Shown here: one piece after another, positions 1-6,765 of the stretch
Layout of the letters: each line of letters opens with the position of its first letter
How positions within the stretch are numbered: position 1 is the first letter of the stretch
Source of the DNA: Bacteroidia bacterium
GTDB lineage: Bacteria > Bacteroidota > Bacteroidia > Cytophagales > Cyclobacteriaceae
Length of the DNA stretch: 64,000 nucleotides
Assembly (NCBI GenBank): GCA_030425425.1
Contig: JAUIAO010000006.1
Coordinates: forward strand, 62,001 to 126,000
Reading direction: 5' to 3'
Made by a program: the position numbers and the translations under genes
Notes under the pieces: generated by a model
Told to the model about the DNA's origin: nothing
The model's database searches: none
The model's input: only the letters and a program-made list of their open reading frames with translations

Positions 1-1
1 C

Positions 2-907
2 GCCATGCCATCTGTTATTGCAGCAAGAAAGTGTCCTGATTTGATTTTCGTAAAACCAAGGTTTGATCGGTACAAAGAAGTTTCAAAACAGATCCGGGAT
101 ATTTTCCATCATTATACCGACCTGGTAGAACCTCTTAGTCTGGATGAAGCTTATCTGGACGTGACTGAAAATAAAATCGGACTGAACTCCGCAACAATCA
201 TTGCCAATGAAATCAGGAGTAAAATTCTGGATCAAACCGGCTTAACTGCGTCTGCAGGAATCTCCTATTGTAAGTTTCTGGCCAAGACAGCTTCAGACGT
301 TAATAAACCGAACGGTATATTTACCATCCTACCCGATGATGCAGACGATTATCTCCGCAAAATGCCCATCAGACAATTCCATGGAATTGGAAAATCTACC
401 TCTGAAAAAATGATTAAAGCCGGTATATTCACAGGAGGTGATTTGAGAAAGAAATCCAAAGAAGATCTGGTCAGGAGATTTGGAAAAGCTGGTGGTTACT
501 ATTTCAACATTTGCAGAGGTATTGACAACCGTCCGGTAATGCCTGATCGAGAACGAAAATCTGTGAGCGCTGAGCGAACTTTTGATCATAACCTGATGCA
601 GCTGGAGGATATAACCTCAGAATTAGAGCGAATCGGCAGGATTACCTTTCTCCGATATCAGCCCCAGAACAAGCCCGGAAGAACCGTGACGATTAAGGTG
701 AAGTATGGTGATTTCAAACAAATCACCAGAAGCCATACTTTCGAAGAAACAATATCTTCTGAAAGTCAGCTTCTGGAAGCGGTGAACAGTTTGGTTGACA
801 GTAGCTTAATTCGAGATGAAGGCATCAGACTTCTGGGAGTAGGCATTAGTAGCTTACAAAGCGATGAACCCACTAAAAGACCCGACCAACTCACACTGAA
901 CTTCTAA
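2..907 (+). CDS. dinB: DNA polymerase IV (DinB, Y family), 5' end cut off by the window
   Basis: Error-prone Y-family polymerase used for translesion synthesis. The visible 301 codons carry the palm motif SLDEAYLDVT at about residues 45-54 of this fragment (catalytic Asp-Glu), then ASAGISYCKFLAKTASD, KPNGIF, the thumb helix-hairpin-helix around FHGIGKSTSEKM, and the little-finger domain ending in DQLTLNF, which resembles a clamp-binding tail. The frame is open to the window edge and the Met at position 5 aligns to the internal SAMP motif of the family, so the true start lies upstream. It meets the next gene tail to tail, with stops overlapping by 3-4 bases. Family assignment is firm. Confidence 0.95.
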   Translation, partial: AMPSVIAARKCPDLIFVKPRFDRYKEVSKQIRDIFHHYTDLVEPLSLDEAYLDVTENKIGLNSATIIANEIRSKILDQTGLTASAGISYCKFLAKTASDVNKPNGIFTILPDDADDYLRKMPIRQFHGIGKSTSEKMIKAGIFTGGDLRKKSKEDLVRRFGKAGGYYFNICRGIDNRPVMPDRERKSVSAERTFDHNLMQLEDITSELERIGRITFLRYQPQNKPGRTVTIKVKYGDFKQITRSHTFEETISSESQLLEAVNSLVDSSLIRDEGIRLLGVGISSLQSDEPTKRPDQLTLNF

Positions 908-1620
908 GCATGTACAGCATATTTTGAAGCCACAGCAATAAATTCTCGTCTTTCCATGAGGTTGAGAATCATCTCAGAAATCTCATGATCATCCATAGTT
1001 TTTACATTGATTATCAGATCGTATGTAGATTGATCAAACTTTCTACCAGAAATATTCTCTATCCATTTAATTCTATTGGCATCCATTTTTTTGATAAGCT
1101 CTGCCGCGTTGACCAAAGAAATTTTCATCGACCTTGACACATTCTCTACCCTCCAGTCTATAGGAGCCACCAGTCTCACTCTTAATACACGTTCGATACC
1201 TTCCGTGACAAAACTTCCTCCCCTACCAACGATGATGATATTTCCTTTCTTAGCATAAGTGAGTATGATCTCGTTGATCTTCTCAATGATTTTACTTTCT
1301 GAAATGTCATAATGTTGCCCAAGAGAGGCAAACAAGCTCCTTACCGGATCGGCATCATACTGCTGAACCTTCAGATCCACCACCGATGGCTTCAATCCCA
1401 ATTCCTTTGCGGAATCCTCAATGATTTCCTTACTAATGTATTGCCAGGGATGCTTTTTTTGAAGTCTTGGGCGGTCATTGATTTCCTTGACCATCATTCG
1501 TGCAATTCGGTTACCCTCACAACCATACTGTCTGGAAAAAGTAAGAACCGGCCCGTCAAAAGCCGTATTCTGTGCCAGAAGATCACGCCCTTCGTAATAT
1601 TTTTTCAAATCGATTTTCAT
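904..1620 (-). CDS. Cytidylate kinase-like family protein
   Basis: A 238-residue protein of the cytidylate-kinase-like P-loop family (Cytidylate_kinase2 type). The N-terminal FSRQYGCEGNRIAR at about residues 29-42 replaces a textbook GxxGxGKS loop, as is usual in this family, and IIIVGRGGSFV near residue 130 is the second hallmark. A helical lid region with conserved Arg residues follows (RVRLVAPIDWRVENV). No signal peptide or membrane segment, so cytosolic. It has no obvious operon partner: dinB converges on its 3' end and tetR diverges from its 5' end. The substrate of this subfamily is not established, so a role in CMP phosphorylation should not be assumed. Confidence 0.8.
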   Translation of the reverse strand: MKIDLKKYYEGRDLLAQNTAFDGPVLTFSRQYGCEGNRIARMMVKEINDRPRLQKKHPWQYISKEIIEDSAKELGLKPSVVDLKVQQYDADPVRSLFASLGQHYDISESKIIEKINEIILTYAKKGNIIIVGRGGSFVTEGIERVLRVRLVAPIDWRVENVSRSMKISLVNAAELIKKMDANRIKWIENISGRKFDQSTYDLIINVKTMDDHEISEMILNLMERREFIAVASKYAVHA

Positions 1621-1711
1621 AATAGTCTCTTAAAAAATGTCCACTAAAAAGTTAGAAATAGAAATTCAAATAAAGAATGACCTAGCTCAGTCCTCGCAAA
1701 CTTTTCACGAT

Positions 1712-1742
1712 TTTGTTAATTATATACCGTTTGGTATATTTG
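1712..1742 (+). promoter_or_regulatory. tetR promoter with operator inside it
   Basis: A textbook Bacteroidota promoter: TTTG at 1712-1715, a 19-base spacer, then TATATTTG (TAnnTTTG) at 1735-1742. A perfect inverted repeat with 7-base arms, ATATACC-GTTT-GGTATAT, occupies 1722-1739 and so covers the spacer and half of the -7 box. A bound repressor here would block polymerase, which implies autorepression by the TetR protein. The start codon at 1747 lies only 4 bases past the -7 box, so the mRNA should be leaderless or nearly so. Confidence 0.8.
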
Positions 1743-1746
1743 TAGA

Positions 1747-2340
1747 ATGAGAGATGCCTCACAAACTAAAAATTTAATTATAACAAAAGCGATTTCCCTT
1801 TTTAATACCAAAGGGTATAGAGCCACCTCATTGTCTGATATCACTAAAGCGACAGGCATGACAAAGGGAGCCATTTATGGTAATTTCAATAATAAGGATG
1901 CTGTGGCTGTAGCATCGTTCGAATATGCTTCACAGAAAGTATTAGGAGATCTGAGAGAGCGAATCAAATCTGCCCCTACAGCTCCTGATAAGTTAAAAGC
2001 TATTTTATCATATTATGATTCTTACTTGGAAGAGCCACCCATAGAAGGTGGCTGCCCTGTCATCAATACTTCTGTAGAAGCAGATGATGAACATCCACAG
2101 CTCCGAGAAAAAGCTGTTGCCACTATACAGATGATCAAAGATTCTTTGAAAAAGATAATCTTGAGAGGAATAGATGAAAATCAACTCCGATCTGGAATCG
2201 ACGTTGACCTGTACGCCAATATGTTTTATGCAACCATTTCTGGTGCCTTGCTCATTGCACGTGTAGAAGGCGAAAGTCATTCTTTTGATCAGGTAAGAAA
2301 TGGACTGGAAATGCAAATCAACGCAATCACTTTAAATTAA
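1747..2340 (+). CDS. TetR/AcrR family transcriptional regulator
   Basis: A 197-residue one-component repressor. The N-terminal TetR helix-turn-helix is clear at about residues 8-55 (LFNTKGYRATSLSDITKATG, then KGAIYGNFNNKDA). The C-terminal ligand domain holds GGCPVINTSVEADDEHP, a signature seen in a subgroup of TetR regulators that often control neighbouring enzymes. The gene is followed after 12 bases by an alpha/beta hydrolase. The ATACC-N4-GGTAT palindrome occurs both in its own promoter (1722-1739) and again at 2341-2354, so it very likely represses itself and the hydrolase. The inducer cannot be read from sequence. Confidence 0.92.
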   Translation: MRDASQTKNLIITKAISLFNTKGYRATSLSDITKATGMTKGAIYGNFNNKDAVAVASFEYASQKVLGDLRERIKSAPTAPDKLKAILSYYDSYLEEPPIEGGCPVINTSVEADDEHPQLREKAVATIQMIKDSLKKIILRGIDENQLRSGIDVDLYANMFYATISGALLIARVEGESHSFDQVRNGLEMQINAITLN

Positions 2341-2354
2341 ATACCAATCGGTAT
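2341..2354. promoter_or_regulatory. Second TetR-type operator, overlapping the hydrolase start codon
   Basis: ATACC-AATC-GGTAT, with the same 5-base arms and 4-base spacer as the operator in the tetR promoter. It begins directly after the tetR stop codon and its last two bases are the first two of the hydrolase ATG at 2353. A regulator bound here could act as a roadblock to transcription from tetR into the hydrolase, or cover a second start site. Confidence 0.7.
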
Positions 2355-3273
2355 GAAAGAAATCATTTATATCAAGACAAACAACACAGACACCAAAAGA
2401 CCATCAGAAAGACCTCCTAAAACCAACTGGAGAATGGAGATGGTGAAGAAAGCCTTGAAATCACTTCAGCATGTCTCAGCGAGGAAAACTGCAGAAATCG
2501 TCTGGCATTATTTCACTCAACCAGGTCGGGTCGGTTTTACTCCGGCGCAGAAAGCTTTCATCGATAAAGCAGAAAAATTTGAGACTACATATCACAACCA
2601 AAAAATACAGCACTACCGTTGGGGAACTACAGGCCCGAAAATCCTGGTAAGCCACGGATGGCGATCGAAAGCTTCAGATTTCAGAAGAATGATAGAAGCT
2701 CTATTGGAGGCAGGATATGTCGTAGAGGGCATAGACATGGTAGCTCACGGAAAATCGGAAGGCACGCAAACTGCACTTCCTGAATTTCGAGATATTTTAA
2801 AAGATCATTATGTGAAATATGGCCCGTATGAAGCCATAATCGGACATTCATTGGGTGGGTTAGCTGCTGGCATGGTTTCCAGTGAACTGGCCAAGGATTA
2901 TCAGCCAAAACAGCTCTTTCTAATAGCCTTCCCTCCTTATATTAGATATTTCTTTAAAGACATCATCGCCAGTCTGGGGTTCAAAGATGAAGTTTATGAA
3001 AACTTTTGCCTGCTGGTGGACAAGCACTACGACCAGCCAATCGATTACTTCGACTTGCGAACCAAAACCAAAGAACTAGATGGAATTGATTTACACTTTA
3101 TTTATGATGAGCACGACGAAACTGTACCACTCATTCGTGGACATGAAATTAGGGATGCTTATCCGGAAGCACAGTTTGTGCAAACATCAGGGCTGGGACA
3201 CTACAAAATCATGGCGCACGAAATCATCAATGATTACCTACTCAAAAACCTGAAGCAGCCAGTAAATATTTAA
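2353..3273 (+). CDS. Alpha/beta hydrolase
   Basis: A 306-residue serine hydrolase of unknown substrate. The nucleophile elbow GHSLGG is at about residues 164-169, with Ser166 as the predicted nucleophile. DEHDETVP near residue 254 supplies the likely Asp, and GLGHYKIM near residue 277 the His. The oxyanion-hole region is HGWRSKASDF near residue 103. No signal peptide, so cytosolic. The start at 2353 sits inside an operator; an in-frame Met about 27 codons on (RMEMVKKAL) is an alternative start. Co-transcribed with, and probably repressed by, the upstream TetR protein. The fold is sure; whether it is an esterase, lipase or other hydrolase is not. Confidence 0.9.
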   Translation: MKEIIYIKTNNTDTKRPSERPPKTNWRMEMVKKALKSLQHVSARKTAEIVWHYFTQPGRVGFTPAQKAFIDKAEKFETTYHNQKIQHYRWGTTGPKILVSHGWRSKASDFRRMIEALLEAGYVVEGIDMVAHGKSEGTQTALPEFRDILKDHYVKYGPYEAIIGHSLGGLAAGMVSSELAKDYQPKQLFLIAFPPYIRYFFKDIIASLGFKDEVYENFCLLVDKHYDQPIDYFDLRTKTKELDGIDLHFIYDEHDETVPLIRGHEIRDAYPEAQFVQTSGLGHYKIMAHEIINDYLLKNLKQPVNI

Positions 3274-3314
3274 AATCCAAAAACAGTTTTAAGGTTTTGA
3301 GAGTTTTGCCGCAT

Positions 3315-3322
3315 TATCTTTG
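3315..3322 (+). promoter_or_regulatory. -7 box (TATCTTTG) of the small membrane protein gene
   Basis: TATCTTTG matches the Bacteroidota TAnnTTTG box and lies 13 bases ahead of the ATG at 3336. A possible -33 TTTG is at 3296-3299, spaced a little short (15 bases). It suggests the gene is transcribed separately from the hydrolase. Confidence 0.5.
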
Positions 3323-3335
3323 AAACAAAAAATCT

Positions 3336-3797
3336 ATGCTATTACTAGACATCAACCCTCAAATACTCTTCCTCCATCTGCACTCTACGCTGAGATGGTT
3401 GGCTCTGGCTTTGGTCATAGCCAGCATCATCAAATCACTGATTGGGCTGACCGGTGGCAGTCAATATGCAAAGCTCGACAATATTTTCGCTGCTTCATTT
3501 GTAGGTACCATGCACCTCCAGCTTTTAATTGGCCTGATCATGTATTTCTTCACTAGTCCGATTACAGAGGCTGCTTTGGCAGATTTTGGAGCTGCAATGA
3601 AGAACAGTGAGTTACGCTTCTGGGCTGTCGAGCATGGCTTTGCGATGATCATCGCTGTAGTGTTGGCTCAAGTCGGACGAAGCAAATCAAAGAAAAAGAC
3701 GGAAGACAAGAGTAAGTTCAAAACACAACTGATCTTTTTTGGAATTGCCTTACTCATCATGCTTTGGGCTATTCCGTGGGACAGAGCTTTTGGCTGA
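3336..3797 (+). CDS. Small four-helix integral membrane protein
   Basis: A 153-residue inner-membrane protein of unknown function. Four hydrophobic segments are visible, near residues 18-38, 52-72, 97-115 and 129-146, with a Lys-rich cytosolic loop (GRSKSKKKTEDKSK) between the third and fourth. His residues in or near the helices (HLHSTLRW, MHLQLLIG, VEHGFAM) recall small haem-binding b-type cytochromes, and similar Bacteroidota proteins are sometimes labelled cytochrome b-like. That label is inference only. It has its own -7 box and a strong terminator, so it is probably monocistronic. Confidence 0.75.
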   Translation: MLLLDINPQILFLHLHSTLRWLALALVIASIIKSLIGLTGGSQYAKLDNIFAASFVGTMHLQLLIGLIMYFFTSPITEAALADFGAAMKNSELRFWAVEHGFAMIIAVVLAQVGRSKSKKKTEDKSKFKTQLIFFGIALLIMLWAIPWDRAFG

Positions 3798-3817
3798 TAC
3801 CAAAAAGCATTCGAAAC

Positions 3818-3849
3818 AAAAAAAGCTGACCTGATGGTTGGCTTTTTTT
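3818..3849 (+). terminator. Rho-independent terminator
   Basis: A hairpin with A6GC...GCT7 outer stem, an inner stem rich in G-U pairs (TGACC/GGTTG) and the tetraloop TGAT, ending in a run of seven T. It follows the membrane-protein gene by 20 bases. Confidence 0.85.
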
Positions 3850-3946
3850 ATTGGTCTCTGTGAAAAGTAGCGCCATAACCCAGTTCAAATAACTGTAAAC
3901 AAAAACGCCTATTGGAGCTAAATAGAAGGGTTTGTACTAAGGATTT

Positions 3947-4032
3947 TGAAACACGTGTGTTTGAGCCGTCAATCACGTGTGTTTGATCGATGAAACACGT
4001 GTGTTTGGAGAAGCAATCACGTGTGTTTCGGA
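3947..4032. repeat. Four copies of CACGTGTGTTT at exact 22-bp spacing
   Basis: The 11-base core CACGTGTGTTT occurs at 3952-3962, 3974-3984, 3996-4006 and 4018-4028, each start exactly 22 bases after the last, i.e. close to two helical turns. The three 11-base spacers differ, but the bases just before the core alternate GAAA, CAAT, GAAA, CAAT. The core contains the palindrome CACGTG. The layout looks like a multi-site protein-binding array or a remnant repeat element; no gene reads through it. Confidence 0.85.
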
Positions 4033-4112
4033 GAGGTAAGAAAGTGAATCTTATACTAAATAAAATTTACGGCTCTGGAGGATGAATTAAATCTAAGTAT
4101 TTTCCTCATCTC

Positions 4113-4125
4113 GTCGTTTGGTGGG
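4113..4125 (+). repeat. Direct repeat GTCGTTTGGTGGG, left copy
   Basis: Identical to 5065-5077. The two copies, 952 bases apart, bracket the CHASE2 lipoprotein gene. A third copy with one mismatch over its first 12 bases lies at 42366-42378. Confidence 0.6.
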
Positions 4126-4159
4126 GAAAATGAGGTGGATAAATGATCGCCATCAACCT

Positions 4160-4885
4160 TTATTTCATTTCTAGGAGCATTCGAATTTCGTTTGCCAGGA
4201 CTACTATCCCATATGTGTCAGGTTTCAGTGGAAATTCATGTGTTTCTTTCATTGGGGTAAAGTATTTGTCTTCATCCGTTGGGCCGATGTACCCTAGAAG
4301 AACAATTTTGTTATGAAGTATATTGTAATCTTTTTGAGTGTTTAGTTCAGAGCTTTGAATCTGAGTAAACCCAGATAGCTTTCTTGTGTATTTGATACGA
4401 ATCGATTCATTGGAAGAAAGCTCTTGTTTCAAGTTAGGTTTTATTGAGCTAGCGACCACAAAAGCTAAATGCTCCCAATTCTGCCCATTCTCATCTTGAA
4501 TTATAGAGGTAAAAAAATTTACACCATGATTTTTGGAATGTGTTAGGGCTCCTAAAAGTTTGGCATGTCTTTCAAAAATGTGATTTGATCTAACGATGTT
4601 GTTAGTGCCTTTGTACCCGTATGGAAGTATGACGTTTTCAGATTTTTGTAGTGCGTTTTCAAGGATTAAGTCAGATCTAGAATCCTTTCTTTCTCGAAAT
4701 AGGGTATTTGTGACAATTAATTTTGGTTTACAGGAGTCGATTTTATGGATTAGGCTTCCGATATATGCTCTATCACCATCTGAAATGTTTACAATTACAA
4801 TATCTGGATCAATTGTATCTGTGAGTTCAACCGAAGAGGTTGAACACCCAAACAATGCTAAGATTAAAAAGACAAGGTATTTCAT
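4160..4885 (-). CDS. CHASE2-like domain lipoprotein
   Basis: A 241-residue predicted lipoprotein. The start is placed at 4885 because it gives a lipoprotein signal, MKYLVFLILALFGC, with Cys14 in the lipobox; a longer frame to 4975 lacks a plausible leader. The rest matches the CHASE2 sensor fold: DIVIVNISDGDRAYIGSL near residue 28, PKLIVTNTLF, KSENVILPYGY, then KIVLLGYIGPTDEDKYFTP and the closing TYGIVVLANEIRMLLE. CHASE2 is normally the extracytoplasmic sensor part of adenylate cyclases and histidine kinases, but no transmembrane or output domain follows here. It would be membrane-anchored outside the cytoplasm. Domain call is by motif resemblance. Confidence 0.7.
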   Translation of the reverse strand: MKYLVFLILALFGCSTSSVELTDTIDPDIVIVNISDGDRAYIGSLIHKIDSCKPKLIVTNTLFRERKDSRSDLILENALQKSENVILPYGYKGTNNIVRSNHIFERHAKLLGALTHSKNHGVNFFTSIIQDENGQNWEHLAFVVASSIKPNLKQELSSNESIRIKYTRKLSGFTQIQSSELNTQKDYNILHNKIVLLGYIGPTDEDKYFTPMKETHEFPLKPDTYGIVVLANEIRMLLEMK

Positions 4886-5064
4886 GACGAATGATTCAAA
4901 ACATACATGTATCTCAACACCTTGAGATAATCTTTTGTAACAATCACAATCTATTAATTTTCCCTCACAACTCATTAAAGAGTTGATTTAAAACGATGAC
5001 TATATCTTAGCTGAGCTTTGTAAAAGGTAAAATATTTCAAATCAGCACTACATTAACATTATTG

Positions 5065-5077
5065 GTCGTTTGGTGGG
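5065..5077 (+). repeat. Direct repeat GTCGTTTGGTGGG, right copy
   Basis: Exact match to 4113-4125, upstream of the CHASE2 lipoprotein gene. The sequence between this copy and the toxin gene is AT-rich and carries no convincing gene. Confidence 0.6.
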
Positions 5078-5174
5078 AACAGTAAATAAGGCAAAATTTC
5101 TCACATTTTTCAAAAAGTTTAAAACCACTTTTGCGGCTCGTAAAAAATATATGCTAAATAAGCATGATTCGATT

Positions 5175-5501
5175 CTAATCCTTAGGAATTTTAATAACAC
5201 CTGCTTTGGTACTGTTTGATAATAACTCAATTATTTCTGGGGCAAGAACTTTTATACTATCATAAAATAAAAACGTAGTATTCAGGATAATGACGGGAAT
5301 CGGATAATCCTTGAAATTTTGTTGATGTTCGATGTTTTTATCACCAGTGATCAGGGCCTTAAAACCTTCTTTGAGCATTTCTTTCAGAAGATCTCCATTC
5401 TTCTTTCCTCGCCATCCCATTTCTGAAATTGTCCATACTTCAAATTCAAAAAGATCATTTTTCAGCTTACGATTGACATTTTCGTCTAGTAAAATCTTCA
5501 C
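5175..5501 (-). CDS. DUF5615 family PIN-like toxin
   Basis: A 108-residue protein of the DUF5615 PIN-like family, the probable RNase toxin of a type II toxin-antitoxin pair. The N-terminal KILLDENVNRKL carries the conserved Asp-Glu-Asn, and ALITGDKNIEHQQNF near residues 50-64 carries the second acidic site, both in PIN-fold positions. The start is a GTG at 5501, only 4 bases past the antitoxin stop, so the two are translated together. Its domain and its pairing with DUF433 are typical; RNase activity is inferred from the family. Confidence 0.85.
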   Translation of the reverse strand: MKILLDENVNRKLKNDLFEFEVWTISEMGWRGKKNGDLLKEMLKEGFKALITGDKNIEHQQNFKDYPIPVIILNTTFLFYDSIKVLAPEIIELLSNSTKAGVIKIPKD

Positions 5502-5505
5502 AGGA

Positions 5506-5727
5506 TTACGTTAATGATGGCTCGGAGATTATTTCAAGTAATTTATCCGTTTGGTCTTTGGAAACAGTTGGAAAACCATCATAGAATTCTTCCAATGGGA
5601 TGTGCTCCTTTACATAATCAATAAAAATCTGAACAGGCACTCTGGTTCCATTAAATACCGGTGTACCACCCAGCACATCCGGGTCAACACTCACAACATT
5701 TCCGAATACTAAATGACCAGACTTCAT
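5506..5727 (-). CDS. DUF433 family antitoxin
   Basis: A 73-residue DUF433 protein. The core VSVDPDVLGGTPVFNGTRVPV is the family signature, followed by a helical part (EEFYDGFPTVSKDQ). DUF433 proteins carry a winged-helix-like fold and act as antitoxins for DUF5615 or other PIN toxins, usually also binding their own promoter. The start at 5727 (MKSGHLVF) is preferred over a frame opening 12 codons earlier at 5763. First gene of the pair; the promoter would lie in the AT-rich stretch 5728-5880. Confidence 0.85.
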   Translation of the reverse strand: MKSGHLVFGNVVSVDPDVLGGTPVFNGTRVPVQIFIDYVKEHIPLEEFYDGFPTVSKDQTDKLLEIISEPSLT

Positions 5728-5880
5728 AATATATTGATTTAGACGAATGTAATATAACAACAACTAAAGCCGAATTATAGTTGTTGAAGGGATTAACAAC
5801 AACCAAGTTTCTCAATTTCCGCATTTAATGACTCAATATCTATTAGTTTTATAGGCACTCAGAGCAGTATCTTACTCCAA

Positions 5881-6645
5881 TCACTCCCTTTTTGCTGTCT
5901 CTATCACCTTCCCATTTTCATAGATATTCAATGAAACGACCTTCTTACCTTTCTTCACAAATTCATACTGCACATTTTCATAGTTGAGATAAAAGGTGTT
6001 TTCTGACTCAGGGAAAAGCTCTTTGGTCCATCCAGGTTCACCGTTGGCTACATCCGTGACTCTTAGCAATTTGCCTTCTTTTTTGATATTGATTACCCGA
6101 TCCGGAAGGATATAATCTCCCGTGTACAGATCGAGGGTTTCGTCTGGCAATTCCACCTCTGCAAGAGGCTGATGGTCATAGCTGATGATTCTTGTCAGCT
6201 TCCATTGACCATCGATCCGTTTCCACAATGCAGTCATTTTACCAGAACCAACAACCTTTTCTGTGCCATCATTGATCTGTAGATAGAAAATATGTTCACA
6301 CATTTCAACAGCCCCATAATGATCCATCGGATATACCTTCAGTGAACCATCAATCAATTCTCTCCTCAATGGCTGCCTGGTACGCTGCTTATCTCCACAG
6401 AAAATGGCCATCCCCTTCATTTCATCATCTTTGGATGCCGTAAAACCGCCCTTATCATGAAAAAACTCAAAGTCTTCTGACAAAAAAGAGGCATACCTCT
6501 CTAGGTCACATTCATTTTGGGCTGAAAAATACAAGCTATCCATTGTTACAATTTCCTCATAGATTTCCCCTGATTGCTGAGAAAAAGATATGAATGAGTT
6601 AAATAATAAGGAGATAATGATTACTGAATGGGTTATGGTTTTCAA
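5881..6645 (-). CDS. Secreted DUF4440/SnoaL-like protein
   Basis: A 254-residue exported protein. A signal peptide (THSVIIISLLFNSFISFSQQ) covers about residues 5-24. Residues about 28-155 fit the NTF2/SnoaL fold of DUF4440: DSLYFSAQNECDLERYASFLSEDFEF at the start and TALWKRIDGQWKLTRIISYDHQP at the end. A C-terminal beta-rich domain (about 165-254) resembles the short repeats found after such domains in Bacteroidota. The start codon is TTG at 6645; no in-frame ATG gives the signal peptide. Function is unknown; the cavity fold suggests binding of a small ligand. Confidence 0.8.
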   Translation of the reverse strand: MKTITHSVIIISLLFNSFISFSQQSGEIYEEIVTMDSLYFSAQNECDLERYASFLSEDFEFFHDKGGFTASKDDEMKGMAIFCGDKQRTRQPLRRELIDGSLKVYPMDHYGAVEMCEHIFYLQINDGTEKVVGSGKMTALWKRIDGQWKLTRIISYDHQPLAEVELPDETLDLYTGDYILPDRVINIKKEGKLLRVTDVANGEPGWTKELFPESENTFYLNYENVQYEFVKKGKKVVSLNIYENGKVIETAKRE

Positions 6646-6765
6646 TGGATTGTGGATTGGTTTGTTTCCGCTATTTATTCTGGGTAGTTATCAATTGCAT
6701 TTACATGTGACTACTTTACCCATGTATAGAGCGACATTTTTTCTGAACCAATTTAAACCTTTTGA

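Larger units (their letters stand above)
3850..4159. other. Intergenic region holding a periodic repeat array
   Basis: About 310 bases without a convincing gene between the terminator and the CHASE2 lipoprotein. It holds the four-copy CACGTGTGTTT array (3947-4032) and one copy of the 13-base motif GTCGTTTGGTGGG (4113-4125). No RNA gene was recognised. Confidence 0.6.

Noticed and set aside
3320..3556. 78-residue frame overlapping the small membrane protein gene
   Set aside because: It lies in another frame of the better-supported four-helix protein, which has its own -7 box, and the peptide has no recognisable features.
3947..4032. Short CRISPR array
   Set aside because: The shared core is only 11 bases and the spacers only 11 bases, far below CRISPR sizes; the orphan cas6 is 49 kb away.
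5048..5230. 60-residue minus-strand frame after the toxin gene
   Set aside because: It overlaps the toxin 3' end and its composition is arbitrary; no family features.
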